The position numbers and the translations under genes were made by a program. A DNA stretch of 64,000 nt from Prolixibacteraceae bacterium (GTDB taxonomy: Bacteria; Bacteroidota; Bacteroidia; Bacteroidales; Prolixibacteraceae): positions 21,828 to 85,827 of the forward strand of contig JAIBEZ010000089.1 of NCBI GenBank assembly GCA_019459485.1, given 5' to 3'. Position 1 is the stretch's first letter; each line of letters starts with the position of its first letter. Below are positions 55,426 to 62,836 of the stretch, one piece after another. A model generated the notes under the pieces. It did not search any database and had not been told where the DNA came from. It saw nothing but the letters and a program-made list of their open reading frames with translations.

Positions 55426-55754
55426 TTATTGTTCTATCACAATTTCAGGACACAAAGAAAACACTTGTTGGGTAGTTTGGTTTATCAGTCGCGTGGCAAG
55501 AGCGACAAATTTGGTATAAATTTCAGATAAACCACGGATTCTTTAAATTAGAATTGGTCAAAACGTTCAAACCGTGCTTTATTTTTATCTTTGGGCAAAT
55601 CAAAAATGGAATCCGAATTTTTAGGTATTTCCGTTTTTATAAACAATTTAAAAATAACCACATAGACATAACTTGTCCCGATTTGTCGGGATATTTCACA
55701 TAGAAAAATAATAACTATGTTTTCTATGTGCCTATGTGGTTTAAAAATAAATAG
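55426..55754. other. Intergenic region with multi-arm palindrome
   Basis: 329 bp between divergent genes. The left part shows no gene; the right part is the palindromic element at 55656-55741 immediately before the DUF4159 start. Confidence 0.6.
55656..55741. repeat. Three-stem cloverleaf palindrome
   Basis: The outer stem AACCACATAG (55656-55665) pairs with CTATGTGGTT (55732-55741). Inside are two arms: TCCCGA/TCGGGA (55676-55691) and CACATAGAAAA (55697-55707) with TTTTCTATGTG (55720-55730). The outer and second arm share the CACATAG word. It ends 13 nt before the DUF4159 start codon, so it would lie in the 5' UTR. Confidence 0.8.
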
Positions 55755-56408
55755 ATGAAACAACTTGGATTTATATTACTGATGATTATGCCTGCTTTGG
55801 TTTTTTCGCAGGCGACATCGGTTAAAATTGCCGTGCTGAAATACGATGGTGGTGGCGACTGGTATTCGAATCCCACTGCTTTGCCAAACCTGATCGCTTT
55901 TTGCAACGATAACCTGAAAACCAACATTGATCCGGTTGCCGGAGCTGTTGAGCCGGGGAGCATCGATCTGTTCAATTTCGCTTACGTTGATATGACCGGT
56001 CATGGAAATGTGGTTTTCTCGGATGCCGATGCCGTAAATTTGAGAACCTATCTCGAATCGGGAGGATTTCTGCATATCAGCGATAATTATGGGATCGATC
56101 CGTTTATCCGCCGCGAAATGAAAAAGGTATTTCCCGAACTTGATTTCATTGAACTTCCTTTTAACCATCCGATTTATTCACAGAAATACCGTTTCCCCGA
56201 AGGATTGCCCAAAATACACGAACACGAAGGCAAACTGGCGCAGGGTTTTGGCCTCATCTACAAAGGGCGGTTGGTATGTTTTTACAGCTTCGAAAGCGAT
56301 TTGGGCGATGGTTGGGAAGATCGCTCCGTTCACAACGATCCCGAAGATGTGCGCCAGAAAGCCCTGCAGATGGGCGCTAATATTATTTCGTTTGTGTTTA
56401 ATCAGTAA
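55755..56408 (+). CDS. DUF4159 family secreted protein
   Basis: A 217-aa protein with a signal peptide (residues 1-20, MKQLGFILLMIMPALVFSQA). The body has the DUF4159 pattern: AVLKYDGGGDWYSNPTALPN (26-45), NFAYVDMTGHGNVVFSDADA, LRTYLESGGFLHISDNYGID and a closing GRLVCFYSFESDLGDGWED. The fold resembles the type 1 glutamine amidotransferase-like domains seen with VWA and MoxR-type gene clusters, but none of those is adjacent and no catalytic Cys is evident. Function is unknown; a periplasmic location is likely. It is followed by a long bidirectional terminator. Confidence 0.87.
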   Translation: MKQLGFILLMIMPALVFSQATSVKIAVLKYDGGGDWYSNPTALPNLIAFCNDNLKTNIDPVAGAVEPGSIDLFNFAYVDMTGHGNVVFSDADAVNLRTYLESGGFLHISDNYGIDPFIRREMKKVFPELDFIELPFNHPIYSQKYRFPEGLPKIHEHEGKLAQGFGLIYKGRLVCFYSFESDLGDGWEDRSVHNDPEDVRQKALQMGANIISFVFNQ

Positions 56409-56547
56409 AATTTGCCCACTACCTGCCCATTGAACGAACACCCACGCAGCGCAATGGCATGGATGGATTCTGAACGAAAAGACCATTTCGTATCATTTAT
56501 GAAAGAATTACACGACTACGAATTGTTGGAATAAAAGATTCTATTCC

Positions 56548-56605
56548 GAAACAACAAAGCCGGAAATGTTAGGAGCTTTCCTAACTTTTCCGGCTTTGTT
56601 GTTTC
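56548..56605. terminator. Bidirectional terminator hairpin
   Basis: The arm 56548-56566 (GAAACAACAAAGCCGGAAA) pairs with 56586-56605, and an inner GTTAGGA/TCCTAAC hairpin (56568-56585) extends it. The flanks are A- and T-rich. It serves the convergent DUF4159 and AmpG-like genes. Confidence 0.9.
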
Positions 56606-56617
56606 ATTGAATGAAAT

Positions 56618-58480
56618 TTATTCTTCTTTCTTTTTGATGCCGAATTCGGGTTTTATTTTCACAAAGAAAACCGGTATCAACCCTGGAATCATGCACAGCA
56701 TTACCCAAACAAAGAAATGCTGATAGCCAATAATTTCCTGTAACCAACCGGAGAACATTCCCGGAATCATCATACCCAGCGCCATAAATCCGGTGGAAAT
56801 GGCAAAATGAGCGGTTTTGTGTTCTCCTTCCGAAACATAAATCATGTAAAGCATAAAGGCGGTAAAGCCAAATCCGTAGCTGAACTGCTCGATGACCACA
56901 CAAAGCCCGATGATGAGTTGACTTTCGGGCTGGAAATACGACATGTAAACGTATGCCAGATGTGGAATATTAATGGCCAGCGCCATCAGCCACAACCAGT
57001 ATTTCAGCCCTTTTTTCGCGGCCGCTATTCCGCCCAGAATTCCTCCGGCAGTGAGAGCCAGTATTCCGAATGTGCCATAAAGGAGTCCAACATCGCCGGT
57101 GGTCAAGCCCAGGCCGCCCAATTGTCGGGGATCGAGCATGAATGGTGACGCCATTTTTACAATTTGCGATTCGCCCAACCGATACAACAGCAGAAAGGAA
57201 AGGATTAACCCAATGTCTTTTCGCCTGAAGAATGATCCAAATGTCTGGAAGAATTCCCTGAACAGGTTTTGATGTTCGTCAAGCTGCTTGTCGGAAGCCG
57301 GATGAGGTAAAATGAAGCGGTGATAAGCCGAAAAGAAAATGAACATTACCACCAGAATGACAAAAGTGATACTCCATGCCAGATGTATGTTTCCGGATAT
57401 TCCTTTAAACATTGCTTCGCTGGAACGGGTTAATTTTGGATCGGCCTGAAAGAGGAGATAGGCAGGTTGGTCGTAATTTGAAGCGTTGAACATGAGCCGG
57501 TCGCCTTCAAGTAACCGAATGCTTTTGTCGCCTTTTTTGAAATCGAAATTCATCACCAGTTCTTCATTCTTTTCAGGTTTCGAACTCAATTTGATGGCTA
57601 CAATGCTTACGTTGCCGGTCAGAGCTTTACCATCGATCACAGGGTTTTTCGCGCCAAAATGTTTTTTCAGGAATTCTTTTAGCGGTATGGAAACCTGTTT
57701 CGACCACCATGAGGCTTTATTTTCAAGGTCAGCTTGATTGAGTACAAATCCATTCTCGATATTGTGTGTTGAAACCACCTTGCGGATGGAGTCGAGTTGA
57801 GAAGTGGAAATGTTTTGGGTCGAGAGTTCTGCTTTTTGCGGAAACACTACAAAATAGCTTTCACCGCTTGTACTTTCTGCATTTGGCAAAACTTCAGGAA
57901 GCCTGATTTCTTTGGAAAAGGCGGGATTGGCTACCGCATTGATTTCGATTGGCGGCAATCCTGTGGAAGTTTCTAAAAAACCGGCAATAATTATCAAAAA
58001 TCCCTGTCCGGTAATCATTGCGATGCGGTAAAAAGTACTTCGGATTCCTACAAAATAGGCTTGTTGGTGTTCGTTGAGACCCAGCATGTAAAAGCCATCG
58101 GCAGCAATGTCGTGGGTGGCCGAACTGAATGCCAGCAACCACATAAAAATCAGGGTTATTTTGAAAAAACCGGGCAAAGGAATTGCCAGTGCGATGCCGC
58201 CCAGTGCCGCGCCAATAATCAATTGCATGATTACAATCCACCAGCGCTTGGTTTTCAGCAAATCCACGATTGGGCTCCACAGCGGTTTGATTACCCAGGG
58301 TAAATAAAGCCATCCGGTATATAAGGCAATGTCGGCATTCGAAATTCCCAGTTTCTTAAACATGATGACGGAAACGGTCATCACCACTACATACGGGATT
58401 CCCTCTGCAAAATAGAGCGTAGGAATCCATGCCCAGGGATTGCGTTGTTTCGGAGATGTCGGATTATTGTGGTCGGTCAT
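56618..58480 (-). CDS. AmpG-like MFS permease with a large extracytoplasmic insert
   Basis: A 620-aa MFS protein. The first half has NPWAWIPTLYFAEGIPYVVV, YTGWLYLPWVIKPLWSPIVD, LLAFSSATHDIAADGFYM and YFVGIRSTFYRIAMITGQG, all characteristic of AmpG-type muropeptide or sugar importers. Between TM5 and TM6 (about residues 173-370) a soluble domain of roughly 195 aa is inserted, which topology would place in the periplasm; its sequence (e.g. RLLEGDRLMFNASNYDQPAY) suggests a beta-sandwich. TM6-12 follow. The upstream gene encodes a SpoIID/LytB protein, so both may belong to peptidoglycan turnover. Substrate is not proven. Confidence 0.87.
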   Translation of the reverse strand: MTDHNNPTSPKQRNPWAWIPTLYFAEGIPYVVVMTVSVIMFKKLGISNADIALYTGWLYLPWVIKPLWSPIVDLLKTKRWWIVIMQLIIGAALGGIALAIPLPGFFKITLIFMWLLAFSSATHDIAADGFYMLGLNEHQQAYFVGIRSTFYRIAMITGQGFLIIIAGFLETSTGLPPIEINAVANPAFSKEIRLPEVLPNAESTSGESYFVVFPQKAELSTQNISTSQLDSIRKVVSTHNIENGFVLNQADLENKASWWSKQVSIPLKEFLKKHFGAKNPVIDGKALTGNVSIVAIKLSSKPEKNEELVMNFDFKKGDKSIRLLEGDRLMFNASNYDQPAYLLFQADPKLTRSSEAMFKGISGNIHLAWSITFVILVVMFIFFSAYHRFILPHPASDKQLDEHQNLFREFFQTFGSFFRRKDIGLILSFLLLYRLGESQIVKMASPFMLDPRQLGGLGLTTGDVGLLYGTFGILALTAGGILGGIAAAKKGLKYWLWLMALAINIPHLAYVYMSYFQPESQLIIGLCVVIEQFSYGFGFTAFMLYMIYVSEGEHKTAHFAISTGFMALGMMIPGMFSGWLQEIIGYQHFFVWVMLCMIPGLIPVFFVKIKPEFGIKKKEE

Positions 58481-58619
58481 AAGTGGTTTTCTTTGTCATT
58501 ATTAGTCATTTAATTGTCATTAAGTGGTCATTTAATTGTCAATTTATGTAATTCCAGTCGGAGCGAAAAACAACTGTATGACGCGAAGCCAATGACAATG
58601 AATGACAACAAATAACATT
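58481..58619. repeat. Spacer with tandem GTCATTTAATTGTCA repeats
   Basis: GTCATTTAATTGTCA occurs at 58504-58518 and 58527-58541, and the complement-like TGACAATGAATGACAACAAA near 58591-58610 can pair with it. The vocabulary is the same as upstream of araD. Confidence 0.7.
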
Positions 58620-59951
58620 TTAATACTCTTTTGAAATGCTTGCCCCGCGGAAATAATGCAACAATATTTCATCGTATTTATATCCTTTGGCTCCCATCAT
58701 GGCGGCGCCAATCTGGCAAAGGCCAACACCGTGGCCCCAGCCTGCGCCGGTCAGGACAAATTCACCGGGAATGCCATTGTCGATGTTTAGTTTATCGACT
58801 ACAAATGCTGAACTGTATAAATGCGATTCTGACAAGGTTTTGCGGATTTCCAACTCTTTGCCGATGGTCAGCGTAAGTTTGCTGCCCACAATTTTCAGTT
58901 TTTTCAGGCGACCCGATTTTCCGCGTTCTACCGGAACCAAATCGAGAATTGCCCCAAAATCTTTTCCTGATTTGCGGGCAATCAATTCAGCCAGATCGGC
59001 TTGCTGATAGGTCAGGCTCCATCGGTAAAAATCTTTGGTTTCCTGATCGTAATCGTTCAGTACCTGCGAAAGAACCTTTTTGTCGCGCGTATTGCAGAAA
59101 GCCGCCGGAGCATTTCTGATCCATTTATCGGCAGCAATTTCATTGGTCAGATCAGTTTCAAAACCTTCAGGAGGTTCCGGATTGTCAACAACGGCTTGCA
59201 GATAAGGATGAACTTCGGGTTCCCAAACATTTTCGAAAGTTTCAGAAATTCCGCCACAGCTTTTCGAAAAACGTGCATCGCAAACATTTTCACCATCCAT
59301 CAGCAGCATACCGCGTGTTTCTTCAACGGCTTGTTCAACTAACTTTGTCGATTGGCGGGTAATTCCCTGATAACGCTGGCAATGGTCGTCGCCGCAAACA
59401 TCGAAATTAAGATGGTCTTCGCGGTCGTACCAACGTATATATTCTTCCGGAGTTTCTGAAATGGGTTGGTAGGATTTTCCTGAATGTTGCAAATCTTCGC
59501 TTTTTATCGTTTGCGCCAAAAGCCACGAGCGCGAAGTGATCGCGTGTGCTTTCAGTAATTCCAGACTGCTGGTTGCATTCATTTCCGACGAAATTACACT
59601 GACCAAATAATCTTCAAGGGGTAAAATATTTATTGCCGTCAGTTTCTCATTCTCAATAATGATTTTTAGGGAACCTTTAAAGTTCTGATCTTCTTTTCGT
59701 TCCCAATGGAATTTTATGCCAATGGTCACATCGTTCAATTCGAAGGATGCTTCGTGATAACGGACAGGCTCGAAAAGGAGAAACTCTTCGTCGGTCATTT
59801 CATCGTCGAGCCAGATTTTACCGTCACGATAGTTCACTTTGTGCAACTTGTCGAACGGAACGCCGTTGGGAGCCAATAAATACCTTTCATTCAGCCTGAA
59901 AATGATTTCCGGCTGATACATGATTCCTATGCTTAATTGTGGTTCGATCAT
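58620..59951 (-). CDS. SpoIID/LytB domain protein (amidase enhancer-like)
   Basis: A 443-aa protein with the SpoIID core: LEDYLVSVISSEMNATSSLE (about 117-136; the Glu in this SEM motif is catalytic in SpoIID lytic transglycosylases), LKAHAITSRSWLLAQ, CGDDHCQRYQGI with conserved cysteines, FSKSCGGISETFENVWEPEV and the C-terminal GAGWGHGVGLCQIGAAMMGAKGY. The N-terminal 110 residues are a beta-rich region. No signal peptide is obvious, which is odd for an envelope enzyme. It is transcribed toward the AmpG-like permease 139 bp away, suggesting muropeptide release and uptake. Confidence 0.9.
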   Translation of the reverse strand: MIEPQLSIGIMYQPEIIFRLNERYLLAPNGVPFDKLHKVNYRDGKIWLDDEMTDEEFLLFEPVRYHEASFELNDVTIGIKFHWERKEDQNFKGSLKIIIENEKLTAINILPLEDYLVSVISSEMNATSSLELLKAHAITSRSWLLAQTIKSEDLQHSGKSYQPISETPEEYIRWYDREDHLNFDVCGDDHCQRYQGITRQSTKLVEQAVEETRGMLLMDGENVCDARFSKSCGGISETFENVWEPEVHPYLQAVVDNPEPPEGFETDLTNEIAADKWIRNAPAAFCNTRDKKVLSQVLNDYDQETKDFYRWSLTYQQADLAELIARKSGKDFGAILDLVPVERGKSGRLKKLKIVGSKLTLTIGKELEIRKTLSESHLYSSAFVVDKLNIDNGIPGEFVLTGAGWGHGVGLCQIGAAMMGAKGYKYDEILLHYFRGASISKEY

Positions 59952-60013
59952 ATTTTCAAGTTTTAAGATGATTTGTATATTGAATATTTAGTTTCAGGAA
60001 TCTGCTTCATTGT

Positions 60014-60496
60014 TTATAAATGAAGTTCCAAAACCGGATAAATAGGTTCTGTAAAACCCAATTTCCGGTAGAGTTTTTCCCCTTCTTTTGAAGTGTGCAA
60101 CGATACTTTGCTAATTCCTCTGTTGTGTGCTTCGTTTAAAAGTTCCTGCAGAATCATACCCGAAATGCCTTTTCTTCGGGCAAAAGGTACGGTGTACATG
60201 TTTAGAATGTCGCCCTCGAGATACGATGTTTGGTTGAAATCTCCGGGAATTTTTTTCAAAACCATCGCACCAAAGCTCAATGCAACTTCATCCTGTTCGG
60301 CCAAAAATGCAAATAAACGATCTTCCGCAATGGCATCAGAAAAATACTGATACAATTCGTATTTCAGTTTTTGCTGAAATTCTTCGTTTCGTTCTCCCTG
60401 CATTTCAGCAAGATAGTCCATCCGGTAAGTTGTCATAAGTTCAACGTCTTCGGAACCTATTTCCCTGATTTTAATTCTTGATAGATCAACCTGCAT
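60014..60496 (-). CDS. GNAT-family N-acetyltransferase
   Basis: A 160-aa protein covering one GNAT domain. The N-terminal IKIREIGSEDVELMTTYRMD is the usual first strand and helix; DILNMYTVPFARRKGISGMI (about 113-132) contains the acetyl-CoA pyrophosphate-binding R-x-x-G-x-[GS]; HTSKEGEKLYRKLGFTEPIY is the terminal motif B. The substrate is unknown. It is transcribed in the same direction as the SpoIID gene 62 bp downstream, and the two may share a transcript. Confidence 0.9.
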   Translation of the reverse strand: MQVDLSRIKIREIGSEDVELMTTYRMDYLAEMQGERNEEFQQKLKYELYQYFSDAIAEDRLFAFLAEQDEVALSFGAMVLKKIPGDFNQTSYLEGDILNMYTVPFARRKGISGMILQELLNEAHNRGISKVSLHTSKEGEKLYRKLGFTEPIYPVLELHL

Positions 60497-60941
60497 AACT
60501 GTTATTTTTAGCGTTTTGGATCAATCAAAACATCAACATTTACGTCGATTTGTAACTTGTCGTACCAATTTGTGAAATTTAAAATTCAGTAAAACAATCT
60601 GTTATGTTATAACTGATATTTAAATTTAATGTTCACTAACTTAGTAATTAATGTGGTGTAAACAATTAGTCAAACTACGTAAATTGAAGAATTGTTGTAT
60701 AACAGGGAAAGTGGGAAATTCCTGCAATACTTTCTTCTATTATCCGTTTAAGGTTTTTTGATCGAACTTTTTTTGCCAATTATCAGGACGTATGGTTTAG
60801 GTTAATTTGTCAATAAATTTAAATCAAATTTAACCCAAGCACTGGTAAATCAAATAAAAAGTGGTGTTATTTGATTTGGTAAAAATTGAACTTTAACTGA
60901 TGGTTATGGTTTATTGATTTTAAATTACAAATTGCTTTTCT
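60497..60941. other. Intergenic region, nothing recognised
   Basis: 445 AT-rich bases between the divergent GNAT and VanZ genes. No consensus -7 box, hairpin terminator or coding frame stands out. Confidence 0.5.
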
Positions 60942-61322
60942 ATGATTTCGTTTCTTTTATCTGTCCGGCCATTTTTTCGTTATTTTTTGCTTGTTGTTTA
61001 TTTGTTGTGTATCATGGCTTTATCGTTGTTGCCACCGCAAGATTTGCCCAAAATACAATTATTTGAAGGAGCCGATAAAGTGGTGCATTTTATGATGTAC
61101 CTGATTTTTTCAGTTCTTGGTTGCTGGGCGCTTAAAGCTGAAGAAAACCGTTACGGAATATGGCTAATTGTTCCGCTTACGATAGGGTGGGGCATTCTGA
61201 TGGAATTTATCCAGCTGGAAATGCGTTCCGGACGTTCATTTTCATGGTACGATATAATGGCAAACACAACAGGTGTGGTAGTTGGTATAATCATTTATGT
61301 TTTTGCTTCCCGAAAATTTTAG
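60942..61322 (+). CDS. VanZ-like membrane protein
   Basis: A 126-aa protein with four hydrophobic segments. The VanZ-family features are SLLPPQDLPKI after TM1, ADKVVHFMMYLIFSVLGCWA with its conserved His in TM2, GILMEFIQLEMRSGRSFSWY after TM3, and DIMANTTGVVVGIIIY in TM4. VanZ gives low-level teicoplanin resistance in enterococci; chromosomal relatives in Bacteroidota are common and have no known resistance role. It is convergent with the PurF-like gene, with a 15-nt gap. Confidence 0.88.
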   Translation: MISFLLSVRPFFRYFLLVVYLLCIMALSLLPPQDLPKIQLFEGADKVVHFMMYLIFSVLGCWALKAEENRYGIWLIVPLTIGWGILMEFIQLEMRSGRSFSWYDIMANTTGVVVGIIIYVFASRKF

Positions 61323-61337
61323 TTCCTGATTAACTTT

Positions 61338-62744
61338 CTAAAAATAGCTTGAGCCGTCCCAGCAATGGGTACAAAGTTTTTCTTTGGGCAATCCAATGGC
61401 TTCAACCAAATCTTCAAGTTTCTGAAATTTAAGCGTTGTCAGGTCCAGATTTTTTCGGATCTGTTCAACCATTGCATGGTATTTCGGATTATTGCTGTCC
61501 GAGTATTCAGCCATGTCGGTATTTGATTTTCCTTCCAACTGTTCTACCGCTTTGTAGGTTGCCAGGTCGAGGTTCGAACGCGAACGGCTAAAATTCAGAA
61601 ATTCACACGGATAGGTGAGTGGCGGACAGGCAATTCGCATGTGCACTTCCTTAATGCCAGCGCGGTGCAGGTCCTGAACATTGTCTTTCAGTTGTGTTCC
61701 CCTAACAATGGAATCGTCAAGAAAAATCCCGCGTTTGTCTTTTATGATTGATTTATTCGGGATTAATTTCATCTTGGCAACCAGATCGCGCATGTTCTGA
61801 TTCTGGGGCATAAAACTACGTGGCCAGGTTGGGGTGTATTTTGCATATGGACGTTTAAGCGGAATCTTTTTTTCGTTGCTGTAACCTATTGCATGTCCAA
61901 TTCCTGAATCGGGGATTCCTGCTACAAAATCTGCTTCAATCTCATCGTCTTTTGCAATGGCAGCGCCACATTTGTAGCGGCATTCGTCCACATTAATTCC
62001 TTCGTAAAACGATGGCGGATAACCATAATACACCCATAGAAATGAGCAAACCTGCATTTTTTCGTTTGGTTTGCGCAATTGTTCATAACCATCGGCTGTT
62101 AGTGAAACCACTTCGCCGGGGCCAAGAAATTTCTCAATTTCGAAGTTTAGATTTGGAAAAGCACAGGTTTCAAAACTCACTGCATACCCATTGGTGTTTT
62201 TACCGATAACCACCGGTGTTCGGCCAAGCCGGTCGCGTGCCGCAATAATTTTATCTTCAGTCAGTATAAGTATTGAACACGAGCCTTTTACGAGATTAAA
62301 CACGTTTTCTATTCCTGAAACGAAATCTTCTCCTTCGGCAATGAGCATGGCAACCAGTTCGGTAGGGTTTACCGATCCCTGACTGGTTTCAGCAAAAGTG
62401 CGGCGCATTTTCATAAACCGTTCTTCGAGTTCGGCGATGTTTGTGATTTTACTGACTGTGGCCACTGCAAACCGGCCTAAATGCGAAGTTACCAGAATGG
62501 GTTGCGCTTCGGTATCGCTGATTACACCAATTCCGATATTGCCTTTAAACCCGGCAATGTCGCCTTCAAATTTATTTCTGAAGTAGCCATCTTCAAGACT
62601 GTGGATGGCTCGCTGAAATCCTTTTTTCTCAGAGTAAAAGGCCAGTCCTGCTCGTTTTGTTCCCAAATGGGAATGATAATCAGTTCCGTAAAAAACGTTG
62701 GCAACACAATCATGGTTTGAGATACTTCCAAAAAATCCGCTCAT
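61338..62744 (-). CDS. PurF-like amidophosphoribosyltransferase lacking the N-terminal Cys
   Basis: A 468-aa protein with the two-domain PurF layout: an N-terminal class II glutamine amidotransferase (FFGSISNHDCVANVFYGTDY, HLGTKRAGLAF, GNIGIGVISDTEAQPIL) and a C-terminal phosphoribosyltransferase with the PRPP motif KRGIFLDDSIVRGTQL, PDSGIGHAIGY and YTPTWPRSF. The PurF nucleophile should be Cys at position 2, but the protein starts MSGFFG with Ser2, and no upstream in-frame ATG offers a Cys. Glutamine hydrolysis is therefore probably lost; ammonia-dependent or different activity is possible. C-terminal CTHCW could bind a metal. Bacteroidota often carry such a paralogue besides true PurF (from memory). 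Confidence 0.88.
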   Translation of the reverse strand: MSGFFGSISNHDCVANVFYGTDYHSHLGTKRAGLAFYSEKKGFQRAIHSLEDGYFRNKFEGDIAGFKGNIGIGVISDTEAQPILVTSHLGRFAVATVSKITNIAELEERFMKMRRTFAETSQGSVNPTELVAMLIAEGEDFVSGIENVFNLVKGSCSILILTEDKIIAARDRLGRTPVVIGKNTNGYAVSFETCAFPNLNFEIEKFLGPGEVVSLTADGYEQLRKPNEKMQVCSFLWVYYGYPPSFYEGINVDECRYKCGAAIAKDDEIEADFVAGIPDSGIGHAIGYSNEKKIPLKRPYAKYTPTWPRSFMPQNQNMRDLVAKMKLIPNKSIIKDKRGIFLDDSIVRGTQLKDNVQDLHRAGIKEVHMRIACPPLTYPCEFLNFSRSRSNLDLATYKAVEQLEGKSNTDMAEYSDSNNPKYHAMVEQIRKNLDLTTLKFQKLEDLVEAIGLPKEKLCTHCWDGSSYF

Positions 62745-62836
62745 AGTTTAAGTTTAATTCAGGCGTAAAGTAAGGCCATAAAAATAACTTAAAAGAATTT
62801 CCGGAAAAGTAATCGTTGATAAATGCTGTCAAAATG

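Noticed and set aside
60942..61322. VanZ protein as a glycopeptide-resistance gene
   Set aside because: Chromosomal VanZ-like proteins are widespread and no van cluster is present.
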